Counted from the stretch's first letter, positions 1 to 10,845 are shown. The stretch: 64,000 nt of DNA from Rattus norvegicus (GCF_036323735.1 NC_086031.1:47024725-47088724), one strand, 5' to 3'. Made by a program: numbers and translations. Notes: a model not told the origin generated them from the letters alone.

Positions 1-1290
1 ATATTCACATAACATTTCTGTGTTTCTAAAGAAACCAAAATTCTCACTGCAGGGCCCCCCCAGGAGCGCACCTCCTTCAACAAGACCATATCTCTTAACC
101 CTTCCCCAGACAGTTCCACCAGCTAGGGATCAAGCATTCAAACATCTGACCCATTATCATTAAAACCACCACAGTGTGCATTAATGACTGTTAAAAGGGT
201 GGTATTTACCCTTACACTTGAAGGTTTAAGGTGAACCAGGATATGGGGCTGCTTCAGATTGTCCAGAGAATACCCTAAAAGTACAACCAATGGGGACTCA
301 GCTATAGAAAGTCTATCTTACAGAAAGCTGCCGTTATCTGAAAAGTTTAAGGTGTGTAATAATGCCTGCAAAATGATTCCTGTATAATTCAAATCTGAGA
401 ATATGTATAGCACAAGTCAGAAAGGCTAAAACCCCAGTGATTAGAACATTGGGAATCCTGAGGGGTTAGGGACACAGGTCAACTTTACACATTCACATTT
501 ATTAAACAGGAGTTGTGTTGTGGTCTTGACCAGGACAGTGAATGAATACTGTAAGTAATACTGTGGAGCTAAAATACTTTTTCCTAGCAGAAATGTATGA
601 AGGAGGAGACTAAACTTGAATAGATATGAAGCAAATGACACTTAGTATTATTAAACGTTTCAAGTATCTTTGACAGACACATTCCATGCCTGTCATTAGG
701 TGGAGCTTCCTAATCCACAAAGACCTTTCTGGAGTAGGACAAGACAGGCATTGTTTTATGCAGATGTGGCTTAGTAGAGTGGTGTCAAGATCTGGGGATG
801 TACAAGAATCACTGGGAGATGTGCTATTTTAAAGTTCATATTCGTGGGCCCGGTGAGGTAGAGGAGCAGGCTATTTTTGAGGTAAGGGTAGATGACTCTT
901 TGTGAGTTCGAGACCAGCCTGGTATATACAGCAAGTTCCAGGTAAGCCAGGGCTGGCCACAGCGAGATCCTGTCATGTCTCAAAAAAATAATAATTAATA
1001 ATGACAATTATTGTTAATTATCATTACAGTTCATATTCGTGGAGGATATTAAATTTTTAAAAAACTACCTTAGGTCCGTATAAAGACCGCAAACGAGTAT
1101 CTTTCATACACTAAAGCAGATAGTCTGAAGCCCTAAAAATTATTTAAATCTAAAGTCACGTCAATGTCACTCTCCAGGACTCCGTTTCTCGGACTCCTTT
1201 CCTTCAAAGTGCCTCAATATCCCCTCAAAGTGGAGGCGCAAATAAAACATCAACCCCCTTCACTTTGCTTTTAGTTTGTAACTGTAGATT
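1..1290 (-). other. Mdm4: Presumed Mdm4 intron 1, no exon seen
   Basis: AT-rich, mostly single-copy sequence to the left of the minus-strand CpG island. If the island is the Mdm4 promoter, this is the 5' part of its first intron. I see no Mdm4 coding exon on the minus strand. The only repeat I recognise is a plus-strand B1 fragment near 885-1000 ending in an A-rich tail. Gene assignment is by synteny with Pik3c2b, not by coding sequence. Confidence 0.45.
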
Positions 1291-1291
1291 C

Positions 1292-1660
1292 CGTTTCATC
1301 ACACTCCACTTTTCTCAACCGCGGGGTCGAAACGCCACCCTTCCCCCCACAGCTTCTTCCGCGGTCCCGCGGCCCACGCCGCCCTCCGCGCCCCAGGCTC
1401 CTCCCGCCGGGTCCCCAGCTATGAGGCCTCCCGGCCTTCTGTCCGCCCTCCCCGCACCCCGCGGACCAGACCCCACCGCCACACCTTACGGCCGCTCCAT
1501 GAGTCGCTCCCCCCTCCTAGCTGGGGGAGGGGTGGCAGTTGAAGGTCCTAAGGCCTGCACAGCATTTTGAAACTGCGAGCAACGGCAGCACCACTTCCGG
1601 CCTCTCATACCCAGCGTTCACAAGAGCTTCCGGGGAGGCCGGCGAAACCATAGAGGGGAC
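1292..1660 (-). promoter_or_regulatory. Mdm4: CpG-island promoter, probably Mdm4 (minus strand)
   Basis: A GC- and CpG-rich block stands out sharply from AT-rich flanks. On the minus strand it carries a consensus ETS/GABP motif (CCGGAAGTG, plus-strand 1592-1600), with a second CTTCCGG-type site near 1625, a common arrangement in TATA-less housekeeping promoters. There is a candidate minus-strand donor GTAAGG at 1489-1484. In mammals Mdm4 lies head-to-head with Pik3c2b about 20 kb away, with a tRNA-Lys pair between them. Here the island is about 21 kb from the Pik3c2b island with that same tRNA pair between, so Mdm4 is the expected gene. The symbol is inferred from synteny; no Mdm4 exon sequence was recognised. 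Confidence 0.65.
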
Positions 1661-1779
1661 CCTGGAGGACTAGAGAGCTAGAAAGGCTGAAGAATCTACC
1701 ATCGAGTACATGCTAGTCCGGGCGGAGAACCTCCAACCATAGATAGACTATGTCCACCAGAGATAGTTTTCTATTTTAC

Positions 1780-1888
1780 TTTTGAGACAGGGATTCTCTG
1801 TGTAGCTCTGGCTGTCCTGGAACTCATTATCCAAACCAGGCTGCCTTCCGAGTGCTGAGATTTAAGGATTGCCACACCATGCCTTGCA
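1780..1888 (-). repeat. B1 SINE
   Basis: Reverse complement of the B1 consensus: it begins GAGACAGGGATTCTCTGTGT and continues through CTGTCCTGGAACTCA. Moderately diverged. Confidence 0.85.
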
Positions 1889-1947
1889 TAAAGAGGTTTT
1901 GAAAGAGAAAAGGGATTTTCTTCAACCTCTGCACGTGTCATTTGTTT

Positions 1948-2035
1948 TTGGAGACAGGGTCTCCCTATTTATCCCTGGCTGTCCTCTGCCTTCATTCTGA
2001 GTGCTAGGTTTAAAGATGTGCCTCTACTACCCCCG
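1948..2035 (-). repeat. B1 SINE fragment
   Basis: Shortened minus-strand B1 (GAGACAGGGTCTCCCTAT, then GGCTGTCCT and GAGTGCTAGG). The middle is deleted. Confidence 0.7.
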
Positions 2036-2394
2036 TTCTTTGAAGACAATGTTCATATCCCATCCCTAATCCTCTTATTTCCCTACAAGCTAAACCTTCC
2101 TGATCCTTTGACTATTTCTTTTTTTGACATGTCAATGGGCCACCTTACTACCCTGGTCGTTATTTTATGGACAAGAATTTGTTTGCGTTAAGATGTAGAT
2201 CCCAGAAACAGATGCATTCTTATACAAAGAAAATGAGAAATTAATTAAATAAAAAAAGAAAATGCAGCCTTGATCTCCCGTGCACACATTGTACGTTCCC
2301 GACTATGAATTTATTGGTTGAGCAAATTATTTAGGTGGGCATATTGGAGAACCATACAATTCATTATTCCCAATGTAAACATTACCCCGTTTGT

Positions 2395-2540
2395 TTTGTA
2401 ATGTTCTAGACAAGGTCTTACTATGTAGTTCTGGCTGTCCTGGACTCACCATGTACACTGGGATGGCCTGGAAACTCAGAGATCTGCCTTCTGCTTCCCT
2501 AGTGCTGGACATAAAGGCTTGTGCCACTGCTCCTAGCTCC
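2395..2540 (-). repeat. B1 SINE
   Basis: Minus-strand B1-like sequence with the usual blocks CTGGCTGTCCTGGACTCAC, TGGCCTGGAAACTCAGAGAT and CTAGTGCTGG. Confidence 0.8.
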
Positions 2541-2736
2541 TGCTTATAACCTTTCCCCAAAAAACTTATTCCAAGTTTTTTGAAGGAGGTCATTCTCTTT
2601 CTGACAATGAGCTTGAAGTCAACACAGTTTTCTCAGAAGAGGGGGGAAGGCATTTTAGGCAAATCCTAGTCGAGTCCTTTTTATTTTTCAAAATATTTCT
2701 CAGTGTAATGTTTTTATCTCAAGCCTTAATAAGAAG

Positions 2737-2850
2737 GCTGGAGAGAGATTTTCGTAGTTATAAGCATCAGCTGCTCTTTCGGAGGACCCAGGCTTGACTC
2801 CTAGCAATTACACGGCGGCTCGCACCTATCCTTAACTCCAATTCCAAGTA
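2737..2850 (+). repeat. B2/B3 SINE
   Basis: Plus-strand B2-family start (GGCTGGAGAGAGATTTTCGT) followed by the GCTCTTTCGGAGGACCCAGG block. Old and diverged. Confidence 0.7.
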
Positions 2851-3048
2851 ATCCAACACTCTCTTCTTGCCCCGAAGGGCACTGTATACAAGTGATACTC
2901 AGACATAAACACAGGCAAAATGATAGTTATTTCTCCGCTGACAGTGAAGTGAGCCAATTGAAGCCAGATTAGATTGCATTAAATGCGGGTTTATTGGGAA
3001 GATGCTATCCATCGACTTCACTGACCCCAAGGACAGAGGCCAGGGAAT

Positions 3049-3053
3049 AGTGC

Positions 3054-3116
<63 letters not shown>

Positions 3117-3127
3117 CGCGCACGTGT
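3049..3127 (+). repeat. (GT)n(GC)n microsatellite
   Basis: About 78 bp of unbroken alternating purine-pyrimidine sequence: a GT run followed by a GCGCGC run. It is a candidate Z-DNA tract. The Cys-Val and His-Thr ORFs crossing it are artefacts. Confidence 0.97.
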
Positions 3128-3392
3128 TTGTGTATGAGAGGGAGAGCATGCACACACGTGTGTGCAGAGAGAGAAGAGAAAAGGAGAGAGGAGGAGAATA
3201 AGGAGACTGAATTGTCTAGATTGTATAGGGAAGAGCCTCTGGGGGAAGTGGAAAAGGGTATGGCAGGTAGAGACTAAGGGAATCTAAGAGAACCTTAAGA
3301 ACAGGTCTGCTTTGATGTGTGAAATATGCACCTCAGTCCCTTGTCCCAAAACCAAACACAAATCACCCATACTCATAAATAATTGTGCTTAA

Positions 3393-3500
3393 AGCTCTGG
3401 TTGTCCCGGGACTCACTATGTAGACCAGGCTGGCCTCGAACTCACAAAGATCCACCTGCCTTTGCCTCAGGAGTGGATGAAAGGTGTGTGCCACTATGCC
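3393..3500 (-). repeat. B1 SINE
   Basis: Minus-strand B1 with blocks ACTCACTATGTAGACCAGGC and TGGCCTCGAACTCACAAAGA. Confidence 0.85.
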
Positions 3501-3708
3501 AAGACATAAATAACTTTCTAAAAACAAAGCCTTAATATAACTATGTCAAACAGAGCAGGGCTTAGAAAATAGAGCGTTACCAGCATGTGGAGGACTGAAG
3601 CGGGAAGGCCACTCAAGGCCCTGTCTTGAAAAAAAAAAAAAAAAGGCATGGAGCCTTACCCGTCATGATTGGCATGCTATACATGTTGAGGTCAGAAGAC
3701 AAGGTGGG

Positions 3709-3887
3709 GGCTGGGGAGATGGCTCAGTGGTTAAGAGCACTGACTGCTCTTCCAGAGGTCCTGAGTTCAAATCCCAGCAACCACATGGTGGCTCACAACC
3801 ATCTGTAATGGGGTTGGGTGTGTCTGAAGACAGCTACAGTGTGCTTAAATACATTAAGTAAATAAATAAATCTTTAAAAAAAAAAAA
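3709..3887 (+). repeat. B2 SINE with target-site duplication
   Basis: Full-length plus-strand B2: GCTGGGGAGATGGCTCAGTG at the start, CTGAAGACAGCTACAGTGTG near the end, then an (AAATA)/A tail. Flanked by direct repeats of AGACAAGGTGGG. Confidence 0.95.
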
Positions 3888-3958
3888 GACAAGGTGGGTA
3901 AATCTATTCTCTACTACCACATAGGCTCCAGGGGTTAAACTCAAATCGTTAGACTTCT

Positions 3959-4050
3959 TTATTTTTCTTTTTTTTAGGAGCTGGGGACCGAACCCAGGGC
4001 CTTGCGCTTGCTAGGCAAGCGCTCTACCACTGAGCTAAATCCCCAGCCCC
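3959..4050 (-). repeat. ID SINE (rat type)
   Basis: Minus-strand ID element: a T-rich tail, then GGAGCTGGGGACCGAACCCA through GAGCTAAATCCCCAGCCCC. Flanked by TTAGACTTCTTT duplications. Confidence 0.95.
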
Positions 4051-4239
4051 CTCATTAGACTTCTTTGCAAGTGTCTTTACCCATTGAGCCATCTTGATGG
4101 GCCCTCAGCATAGCTGTTAAACCACCAATGAACTTGCCTAATGGTGGTTAACATCAACTTAACATCAGCGGCATATCTCCATCTTCTCTATGCTTTCTGT
4201 AAGACTTCATTGGTTTACTACAGTAAAAAGTAAACTAAG

Positions 4240-4371
4240 GCCAGGCAAGGTGGTACACCCCTATAATCCCAACATTCCAGAGGCAGAAACAGGAGGAGCT
4301 CCGATCCAGGCCAGCCTGATCTTCAGGGCAAGAGAGACCCTGTCTCAAAACAAAACAAAAAGTAAACCATA
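4240..4371 (+). repeat. B1 SINE
   Basis: Plus-strand B1 (GCCAGGCAAGGTGGTACACC, then CCCTGTCTCAAAACAAAAC). Confidence 0.88.
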
Positions 4372-5086
4372 ACTGTACCATTCCCTATATCTAACAATCA
4401 AGTAAACTTAACAAAAAAATAAATTGGCTTAAAGGTTCAAAGCTAACCTTGGTGTTCACCACTTCCTTCCTTAAGAAGACTGTGACAAATAAACAGGAAA
4501 CCTGATTTCTGGTATGTTTCTTGAAACCGAAACATTACCAAGTTTTATAACTTTCAGTGTCTCAAGTTATAAAAGAAAATGAATGAATTAAACGTCTTTA
4601 TGACCCTTTTAATATTGAAAGAATTAGCAGACAATAATTTCTGAAATACATCCTTTCTGAAACGAAGCTACAATGGTAACTCCATGTTTTTTGTATAAAA
4701 GGATATGAAGATAAATGTAATTTTTCTGTACCACTCTTCCTAAGGAATAGAACTTAACTACACAAACAGACGTCCTCTCTGACATCTCCAGCTTCAAATT
4801 CACAGAGAATCATTTTCCCGAGTCTGGTATTTACCTGTACAATGCATTTCTTTACATGGTTAGGATTTGTAAAAATGTTATTTGTGTATGAAAGGTGAGT
4901 ATGCTTACGGGGATCAGAGCTGATTTTCTCTTTCCCCAATGTGGGTCCCAGGATTCAAACTCCGGTCCTCGGGGTTAGCAGCAATGCCTGTACACACTGA
5001 ACCATTCTGTTTGACCATCCTTAAGGACTTGTTATGTAAAGATTCCTTTAAAATGTTTTGAACTGCTCTCTGTCCCTTTTCTCTCC

Positions 5087-5157
5087 CTGACCCCTTTCTC
5101 CCTTTCTCCCTTTCTTCCCTTCTCCCCCTCTCTCTACATGTTCTCTCTTTCTCCCTC

Positions 5158-5212
<55 letters not shown>
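5087..5212 (+). repeat. (CT)n-rich microsatellite
   Basis: Pyrimidine-only tract made mainly of CT dinucleotides and CCTTT/CTCCC variants. Confidence 0.95.
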
Positions 5213-5217
<5 letters not shown>

Positions 5218-5794
5218 CTCTGCCTCTACTCCTTTCTTATCTCCCCTTCCCATGACCCCAAATAAACTCTATTCTATACTTAAAAAAAAAAAAGTTCCCA
5301 GCTTTTTGTTTAGTTGGGTTGTTGTAGCAGGTCTTTGCTACTTTGTGGGTTCTTCTTTTTTCCACCTTTCACACACACCCTTTGACCCCCTAATAGTAGA
5401 TAGGAAGGAAACAATGATAGAGGGGAGAGAGGATTAGGAAAATCCCTGAGTCTGAATTCATTCCTTTTGTTTCTTCTATGACTACTGCTGCCTTAAAGGA
5501 CCAACAACCAGCCACCCACCTCTCAGGGCCCTAGCATTTATGTACCTTCTGAAAAGTTCCCACAATTCCAAATGCCATGCGATTGCAGCTGGAAGAACCT
5601 GGCTTCTGCTAGAGCACGAAGCAAATCATCTTCTGCAGAGAATCTGAAGCAGCCCCATAACCCTAAACCTGGGATTAAGACCAAAGCACGTTCTTAAGAC
5701 ATTTCTGTTTTTTTTTTTTTTTTAAGAAACCAAAATTTCAGAATTTTCAAAACTATCACTACAGATTATTATTCTTAAGACTGTTTCCCCTTAA

Positions 5795-5965
5795 GTTCTA
5801 TTTATTTTTATGTCTGTGGGTGTCTTGCCAGCATGTGTGACTGGTGCCCGCAAAGGCTAGAATCCTTTATCCCCTGGAGCTGGAATTTTAGACAGTTGTA
5901 AGCTCCTTCCACGTGGGTCCCAAGAATCCCACTTGGTAGATCACAACCATCCCTCTAGCCCCTTA
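5795..5965 (-). repeat. B3-type SINE
   Basis: Minus-strand B3/B2-like element (TATTTTTATGTCTGTGGGTG, GGAGCTGGAATTTTAGACAG, then ACCATCCCTCTAGCCCC). Diverged. Confidence 0.65.
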
Positions 5966-6145
5966 TTTTGTATTTTTACTGTGTCACCCTGGGTCAGCCT
6001 GGGCTATGCACTATGAATTCACTAATGCGCTTATATAGACCAGGCTGACCCCAAAGTCACAAAGGTCCATCTGCCCTACTCTGAAGTGCTAGGGCACATA
6101 ATTCACATTTTTGGAAGTTGCATTGAGCTCTAAGTGTCCTAGTAG

Positions 6146-6148
<3 letters not shown>

Positions 6149-6193
<45 letters not shown>

Positions 6194-6375
6194 CATGTGT
6201 ATGGTACATGTGTTCAGGTGCTCACAGATGCCCGAGGAAGGCATCAGACTCCTTGGGTTCAGAGTTATAGGCAGTTGTGAGCTATGGTCATATCAGATAC
6301 GGTGCTGGGAATTGAACTCAGGTCCTCTTCAAGAGCAGGGAGTGCTCTTCACCACTGAGCCCTCCCCCAGCCCCC
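6149..6375 (-). repeat. B3-type SINE with (GT)n at its end
   Basis: A 44-bp GT run leads into a minus-strand B3 body containing GTGCTGGGAATTGAACTCAG and ending ACTGAGCCCTCCCCCAGCCC. Confidence 0.85.
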
Positions 6376-6674
6376 CAACCTTCTTAGTCATCACTCTCAG
6401 GTTCAGTGACAGTACATTTATAGTTATGGTTAACTCCTTTTCGTTGCTATAGTGTACACAGATAGGATGAATTGTATAGCACTTGTGGCTGTTTTCCAGG
6501 GAGGCCATAACAAAATGCTACTGAGAGCCTAAATAGCTGCAATCACTTTTCCATCAGTTCTGGAGGCCTGAGCCACAGATCCCGTGTCCTTGCCTTGCAG
6601 TTGACTACCTTTGGCTGCATGCACATGGGGGCTGGGGGTGTCACGCTTTAGGCTGTGTGTTATCTGTGCTTTTA

Positions 6675-7118
6675 TATTTTTTTTCTCCATCTTTATTAAA
6701 TTGGGTATTTCTTTTTTTTTTTTTTTTTTGGTTCTTTTTTTCGGAGCTGGGGACCGAACCCAGGGCCTTGCGCTTCCTAGGCAAGGGTTCTACCACTGAG
6801 CTAAATCCCCAACCCCAAATTGGGTATTTCTTATTTACATTTCAATTGTTATTCCCTTTCCTGGTTTCCAGGCCAACATCCCCCTAACCCCTCCCCCTCC
6901 CCTTCTCTATAGGTGTTCCCCTCCCCATCCTCCCCCCATTACCGTCCTCCCCCCAACAATCACATTCACTGGGGGTTCAGCCTTGGCAGGACCAAGGGCT
7001 TCCCCTTCCACTGGTGCTCTTACTAGGATATTCATTGCTACCTATGAGGTTGGAGCCCAGGGACAGGCCATGTATAGTCTTTGGGTAGTGGCTTAGTCCC
7101 TGGAAGCTCTTGTTTGGG
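6675..7118 (-). mobile_element. L1 3' end (rat L1), ID inserted
   Basis: Matches the antisense of rodent L1 3' UTR as I know it: a C-rich strand (the G-rich polypurine run of the L1 3' UTR) followed by CACTGGTGCTCTTACTAGGA and GGTAGTGGCTTAGTCCCTGG. No ORF2 remains. It is interrupted by an ID element at 6713-6816. Confidence 0.85.
6713..6816 (-). repeat. ID SINE inside L1
   Basis: Minus-strand ID with a long T tail (TTCGGAGCTGGGGACCGAAC to ATCCCCAACCCC). The L1 segment AAATTGGGTATTTCTT is duplicated on both sides, so the ID is younger than the L1. Confidence 0.95.
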
Positions 7119-7157
7119 TTTTTTTTTTGTTGTTGTTTTGTTTTAAATTTATTCATT

Positions 7158-7227
<70 letters not shown>

Positions 7228-7372
7228 TGTAGCTGTCTTCAGATACACCAGAAGAGGGCACCGGATCTCTTTACAGATGGTTGTGAGCCACCATGTGGTT
7301 GCTGGGAATTGAACTCATGACCTCTGGAAGAGCAGTCCGGTGCTCTTAACCGCTGAGCCATCTCTCCAGCCC
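7119..7372 (-). repeat. B2 SINE with (TA)n tail
   Basis: Minus-strand B2 (TGTAGCTGTCTTCAGATACA to GAGCCATCTCTCCAGCCC). Its A-rich tail has expanded into a run of about 60 bp of TA at 7160-7220. CTTGTTTGG flanks both sides. Confidence 0.95.
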
Positions 7373-7522
7373 TTGTTTGGTTTTTTAATCTTAATTTTTT
7401 TTTTTTCTGAGACAGGGTTTCTCTGTGCTGTAATGATGCTGGCTGTCCTAGACTAACTTTCTTTCTTTCTTTCTTTTTTGTTTTGTTTTGTTTTGTTTTG
7501 TTTAATTGTAGAAAACTTGTTG

Positions 7523-7683
7523 TGGCTAGAGAGATGGCTCAACAGTTAAGAGCACTGGTTGCTCTTCCACAGGTTTTGAGCTCAATTCTCAGCAACCACA
7601 TGGTGGCTCAGGACGTGATGGCTTCTTCTGGCATAGGTGTACATGCGGTAGACCACTCACACATTAAATAAACAAACAAATGC
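7523..7683 (+). repeat. B2 SINE
   Basis: Plus-strand B2 (GGCTAGAGAGATGGCTCAAC, AGCAACCACATGGTGGCTCA, then an ATTAAATAAACAAACAAAT tail). Confidence 0.9.
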
Positions 7684-7883
7684 TTTTCGTATTTAAGGTC
7701 ATTGGCCTGCTTAGAATTGATTTCTGTGCTTGTTGCTGGCATAGCCATTCAATTTTGTTTTTTCAACGTGGAAAATAACTGTCATGGCTCCCTTACTGAG
7801 TCTGTAAACTGAGTATGAGTCGACAGCTCTTGACCTTTCTATTTACCATCATCATTGAAGGCATTGTAAAGGAGGTATAATTT

Positions 7884-8083
7884 CTAAATTTATTTTTATG
7901 TGTATGGGGGAATGCACGTCTGTACACTTTGAGCCTGGTGCCTGCAGAAGCCAGAAGAGAGCATTAGATCCTCTTGGAATGGAGTCACAGTTATGTGCTG
8001 CCTCCTAGGTGCTGGGAATTCAACCAAGGTCCTCAGGAAGAGCAACCAATGCCCTTGACTACTAGGCCATCTCTCCAGCTTAG
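7884..8083 (-). repeat. B3 SINE
   Basis: Minus-strand B3 ending in GGTGCTGGGAATTCAACCAA and GGCCATCTCTCCAGCTT. Confidence 0.85.
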
Positions 8084-8107
8084 AAGTAATTAAAACTGTG
8101 TTCATTG

Positions 8108-8292
8108 TTTTAAATTATGCATCTGTACCTGTGTCTTTCTGTATGAGCGCAGGTGCGTAGCGGGCATCAGGCCCGCTTAGAGCTAGAGTTACCAGCCGTT
8201 GTAACTCACAGGATGTGGGAGCAGTGAACTGAACTCCGGTCCACTCTAAGAGCAGTTGGCACTCTCTTAACCACTGAACCCAAACTGGCCCC
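8108..8292 (-). repeat. B3 SINE, diverged
   Basis: Minus-strand B3-like sequence (AGTGAACTGAACTCCGGTCC, AAGAGCAGTTGGCACTCTCT). Confidence 0.7.
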
Positions 8293-9269
8293 AAGCTAGT
8301 TCCAGGCCTTGGATTAACTAAAGATTCTGTAATTAAAAAACAAAACAAAACAAACGCCCCTATTATTCTATGTTAAGATTGTACCATAATTTACATCCAA
8401 GGCTATGTCTTCTGTGATCAAATCTTTTTGTCCATTCCTATTAACTGTTCCCTTTTCAGTGCGCTCAGGAGCGAGTGGAGCCTGATCTGATCCCAGACCC
8501 CCAGGAGCTGGTCCTTCAGGCCACCCAACCTGGGCGCTCTTTCCTTGAAAACAAGTGTACCGGCCTTACTATCTAGCTAGCCCTATGCCTCCAGCCCCTA
8601 TCACTGCTTAGGGTAAATTTTTTCAAGTGGCTTTGCTGGACTAAAGCAACCATCCTGAAGACAACTGTAAAAGGAATTAAGGGAAAGAAATTCGGCCAGT
8701 AAAGGTTCTCTACAGTCCCATTCTCAAAACCCTATAGTGGGTAATTCTCAAGTTAGCTCCAGAGCAAAGGGCTGTGCTCAAATTACTTAGGAAGAGCCTC
8801 AGATGCCAAGATAAGCAACATCTCTCCGTGGCCCTGACAAGCTTTCCGGTCCCTGGCTAAGTAGGGCTTCTGCCCTCAGTGTCACAGCTGGTGACCTCCG
8901 TGGTGTACAGTGTTATGTTATTCGAACAGGTTTCAGAGATTTACAGGTAATCTCAGCATCTCTCCTTTCCCCCATTTTATATTCCACAGCTCAGCAATTC
9001 CCTGTTGCGTGAGTTTTAGCACGGACGTCCCCACTCCTGCCAACGGCAAAACTGGCCAAAGTTTGGCACTACGGCGCTTCAAATGTAATTCCGCGGTGCT
9101 CTTAGTTTACAGATCAAAGCTCGCAATTGTTAAGCGGCTAGAAACGCAGCTGGAAGCAGAATTTGGATCCGTTAAAATTCTCGGGGGAAACACGACACTT
9201 CGGGAGGGAGCAATTGCACAAGGCTCCTTACGCTTATGAAAAGAGCTGTAGGAAGCCAGCTCCTCCAGG
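8293..9269. other. Single-copy spacer left of tRNA pair
   Basis: I recognise no SINE or LTR here. The short ORFs are not convincing. The repeat-free character continues through both tRNA genes to about 9760, as expected for a constrained Pol III locus. Confidence 0.5.
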
Positions 9270-9342
9270 GCCCGGATAGCTCAGTCGGTAGAGCATCAGA
9301 CTTTTAATCTGAGGGTCCAGGGTTCAAGTCCCTGTTCGGGCG
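9270..9342 (+). tRNA. tRNA-Lys (anticodon TTT)
   Basis: A 73-nt intact cloverleaf without intron. The acceptor stem GCCCGGA pairs with TTCGGGC and G is the discriminator base. The internal A box (TAGCTCAGTCGG) and B box (GGTTCAAGTCC) of the Pol III promoter are both intact. The anticodon loop CTTTTAA reads Lys AAA/AAG codons, and CCA is not encoded, as expected for a nuclear gene. It is identical base for base to the copy on the opposite strand at 9661-9733. An inverted tRNA-Lys pair at the equivalent place between MDM4 and PIK3C2B is known in human, which supports a functional, syntenic locus. It is distinct from the tRNA-Ala-related ID repeats nearby. Confidence 0.98.
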
Positions 9343-9348
9343 CTTCTG

Positions 9349-9353
9349 TTTTT
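9349..9353 (+). terminator. Pol III terminator of plus-strand tRNA-Lys
   Basis: A run of five T residues begins 7 nt after the tRNA 3' end, the standard RNA polymerase III stop. Confidence 0.9.
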
Positions 9354-9648
9354 AAGCTTTTTCTCCCACACCTCAGCAAACATTGCACAAATTTAACGGT
9401 AGTTCAGGCTACGGTAGTTCAGGCTACTTAATACATGTATTGTATCGTCATTCTTTTCTGCTTTGGACATTTCATGTCTCCCCGTCCAGATTTTCCTACG
9501 CGTCGAAGAACAAAAATTCGCAAGTACCTTAAGAATACGTAGGATATCCTTAAATCTATGAAAAACACACCTAACCGCATTTTGAAAGCTAGCTCTTTCC
9601 TAACAATTAGCATCTTTAATGATGCTACGCACGTATAGGAAATCGCAC

Positions 9649-9652
9649 AAAA
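9649..9652 (-). terminator. Pol III terminator of minus-strand tRNA-Lys
   Basis: Four A residues on the plus strand (TTTT on the minus strand) lie 8 nt past the tRNA 3' end. This is the minimal Pol III terminator, weaker than the T5 of the other copy. Confidence 0.8.
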
Positions 9653-9660
9653 TTTGCAGC

Positions 9661-9733
9661 CGCCCGAACAGGGACTTGAACCCTGGACCCTCAGATTAAA
9701 AGTCTGATGCTCTACCGACTGAGCTATCCGGGC
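9661..9733 (-). tRNA. tRNA-Lys (anticodon TTT), inverted second copy
   Basis: Reverse complement is a 73-nt tRNA-Lys(TTT) identical to the copy at 9270-9342, with the same intact A and B boxes. The flanks of the two copies differ, so each is its own transcription unit. The genes face each other (convergent), separated by 318 bp of single-copy DNA. Perfect identity between copies suggests selection or gene conversion. The pair lies between the presumed Mdm4 promoter and the Pik3c2b promoter. Confidence 0.98.
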
Positions 9734-9742
9734 GCTCTGAGC

Positions 9743-10640
9743 CTCAACTTTCTCTTGTATTTACTTGATATAATGGTAACCGTCCTTCTTTTTTTCTCCT
9801 GGCAAGTTAAAAGTAGGTCTCAGTTACTTACTTAGTTTATTTTTAATATATTAAAAACAATATTTCTTTTTCCATTCTGTTCCATCTACTTAATAAGCCT
9901 ATTCTAAAGTCTTCATATTTGATGTTTGATAAATTACCAGTGCCGATTAAACTCTCTAAAACAAAACTAATGCTAATAAATTACAGGACAAAGGACAAAC
10001 AAGGGGGACACTTCAGCCTAGGATTGTGATCTTTTTATTACACTTCTCTTCTATCTTTTATTACACACTCTTAATTTTAGCTATTTTTCTGAACCACATT
10101 CCATTTCTCCCATTAATAAAAAAAAATAATAATCCTTCCATTCAAACGATAGAGCTGTTCGATTAAACATTCCTGAGCACAAAGGCCAGATTCGTTGACG
10201 AGATGGTCTAATATTTCACAAAAAAAACAGAAGTAGATGGAAACGGAAAGCGGGGTCTGAATCCAGATCCTAAGAACTGGAGTTTAAAGTTTTTACATTT
10301 TGAGTTTTTCTTCTCCTCTCCTTTCAGCCTCCCAAGATGAAGCCTTTCAAAGCAAGGTTTCCATACCTAAGGGTACCAGACCAGAGGAGGATCTGAGTTG
10401 GAGGCCAGCCTTGTCTACACAGTGAGCGTGCTCTCCTGAACTCCAAAGGTGCCCACACGGTATATACCTACACAGACATAAGTGTTCATCATTAAAGATA
10501 ATTATGTTTCTGAGGACTTGAGGCACTTAAACATGAACAACTGCAAAATGGCGCTGCCTAGGCTGGAGAAATTTTTTTTCCTAGAACTGTGTTTTGCTTT
10601 AAGAATGATTGACCAAACCAGCTGAGGAATCCCAAGTAGG
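9743..10640. other. Single-copy spacer right of tRNA pair
   Basis: AT-rich sequence with no gene signature. A weak B1-like stretch may lie near 10390-10500. Nothing else recognised. Confidence 0.4.
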
Positions 10641-10643
10641 CCT

Positions 10644-10819
10644 GGGTCTGTACACACGTGAGGGGATTAGTCAGGTCTGTACACACGTGAGGGGACTAGT
10701 CAGGTCTGTACACACGTGAGGGGATTAGTCAGGTCTGTACACACATGAGGGGATAAGTCAGGTCTGTACACACGTGAGGGGACTAGTCAGGTCTGTACAC
10801 ACGTGAGGGGATTAGTCAG
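10644..10819 (+). repeat. 29-bp minisatellite, six copies, CACGTG in each unit
   Basis: Six tandem copies of a 29-bp unit containing CTGTACACACGTGAGGGG then ATTAGTC or ACTAGTC. Five of six copies contain the palindromic E-box CACGTG; the fourth has CACATG. The units differ by only a few substitutions, so the array is recent or homogenised. Confidence 0.97.
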
Positions 10820-10845
10820 GTGACCTCTAAGGCCCCCTTCTGCCT

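Noticed and set aside
10644..10819. CRISPR-like regular repeat
   Set aside because: Direct tandem units without spacers in a mammalian genome; this is a minisatellite.
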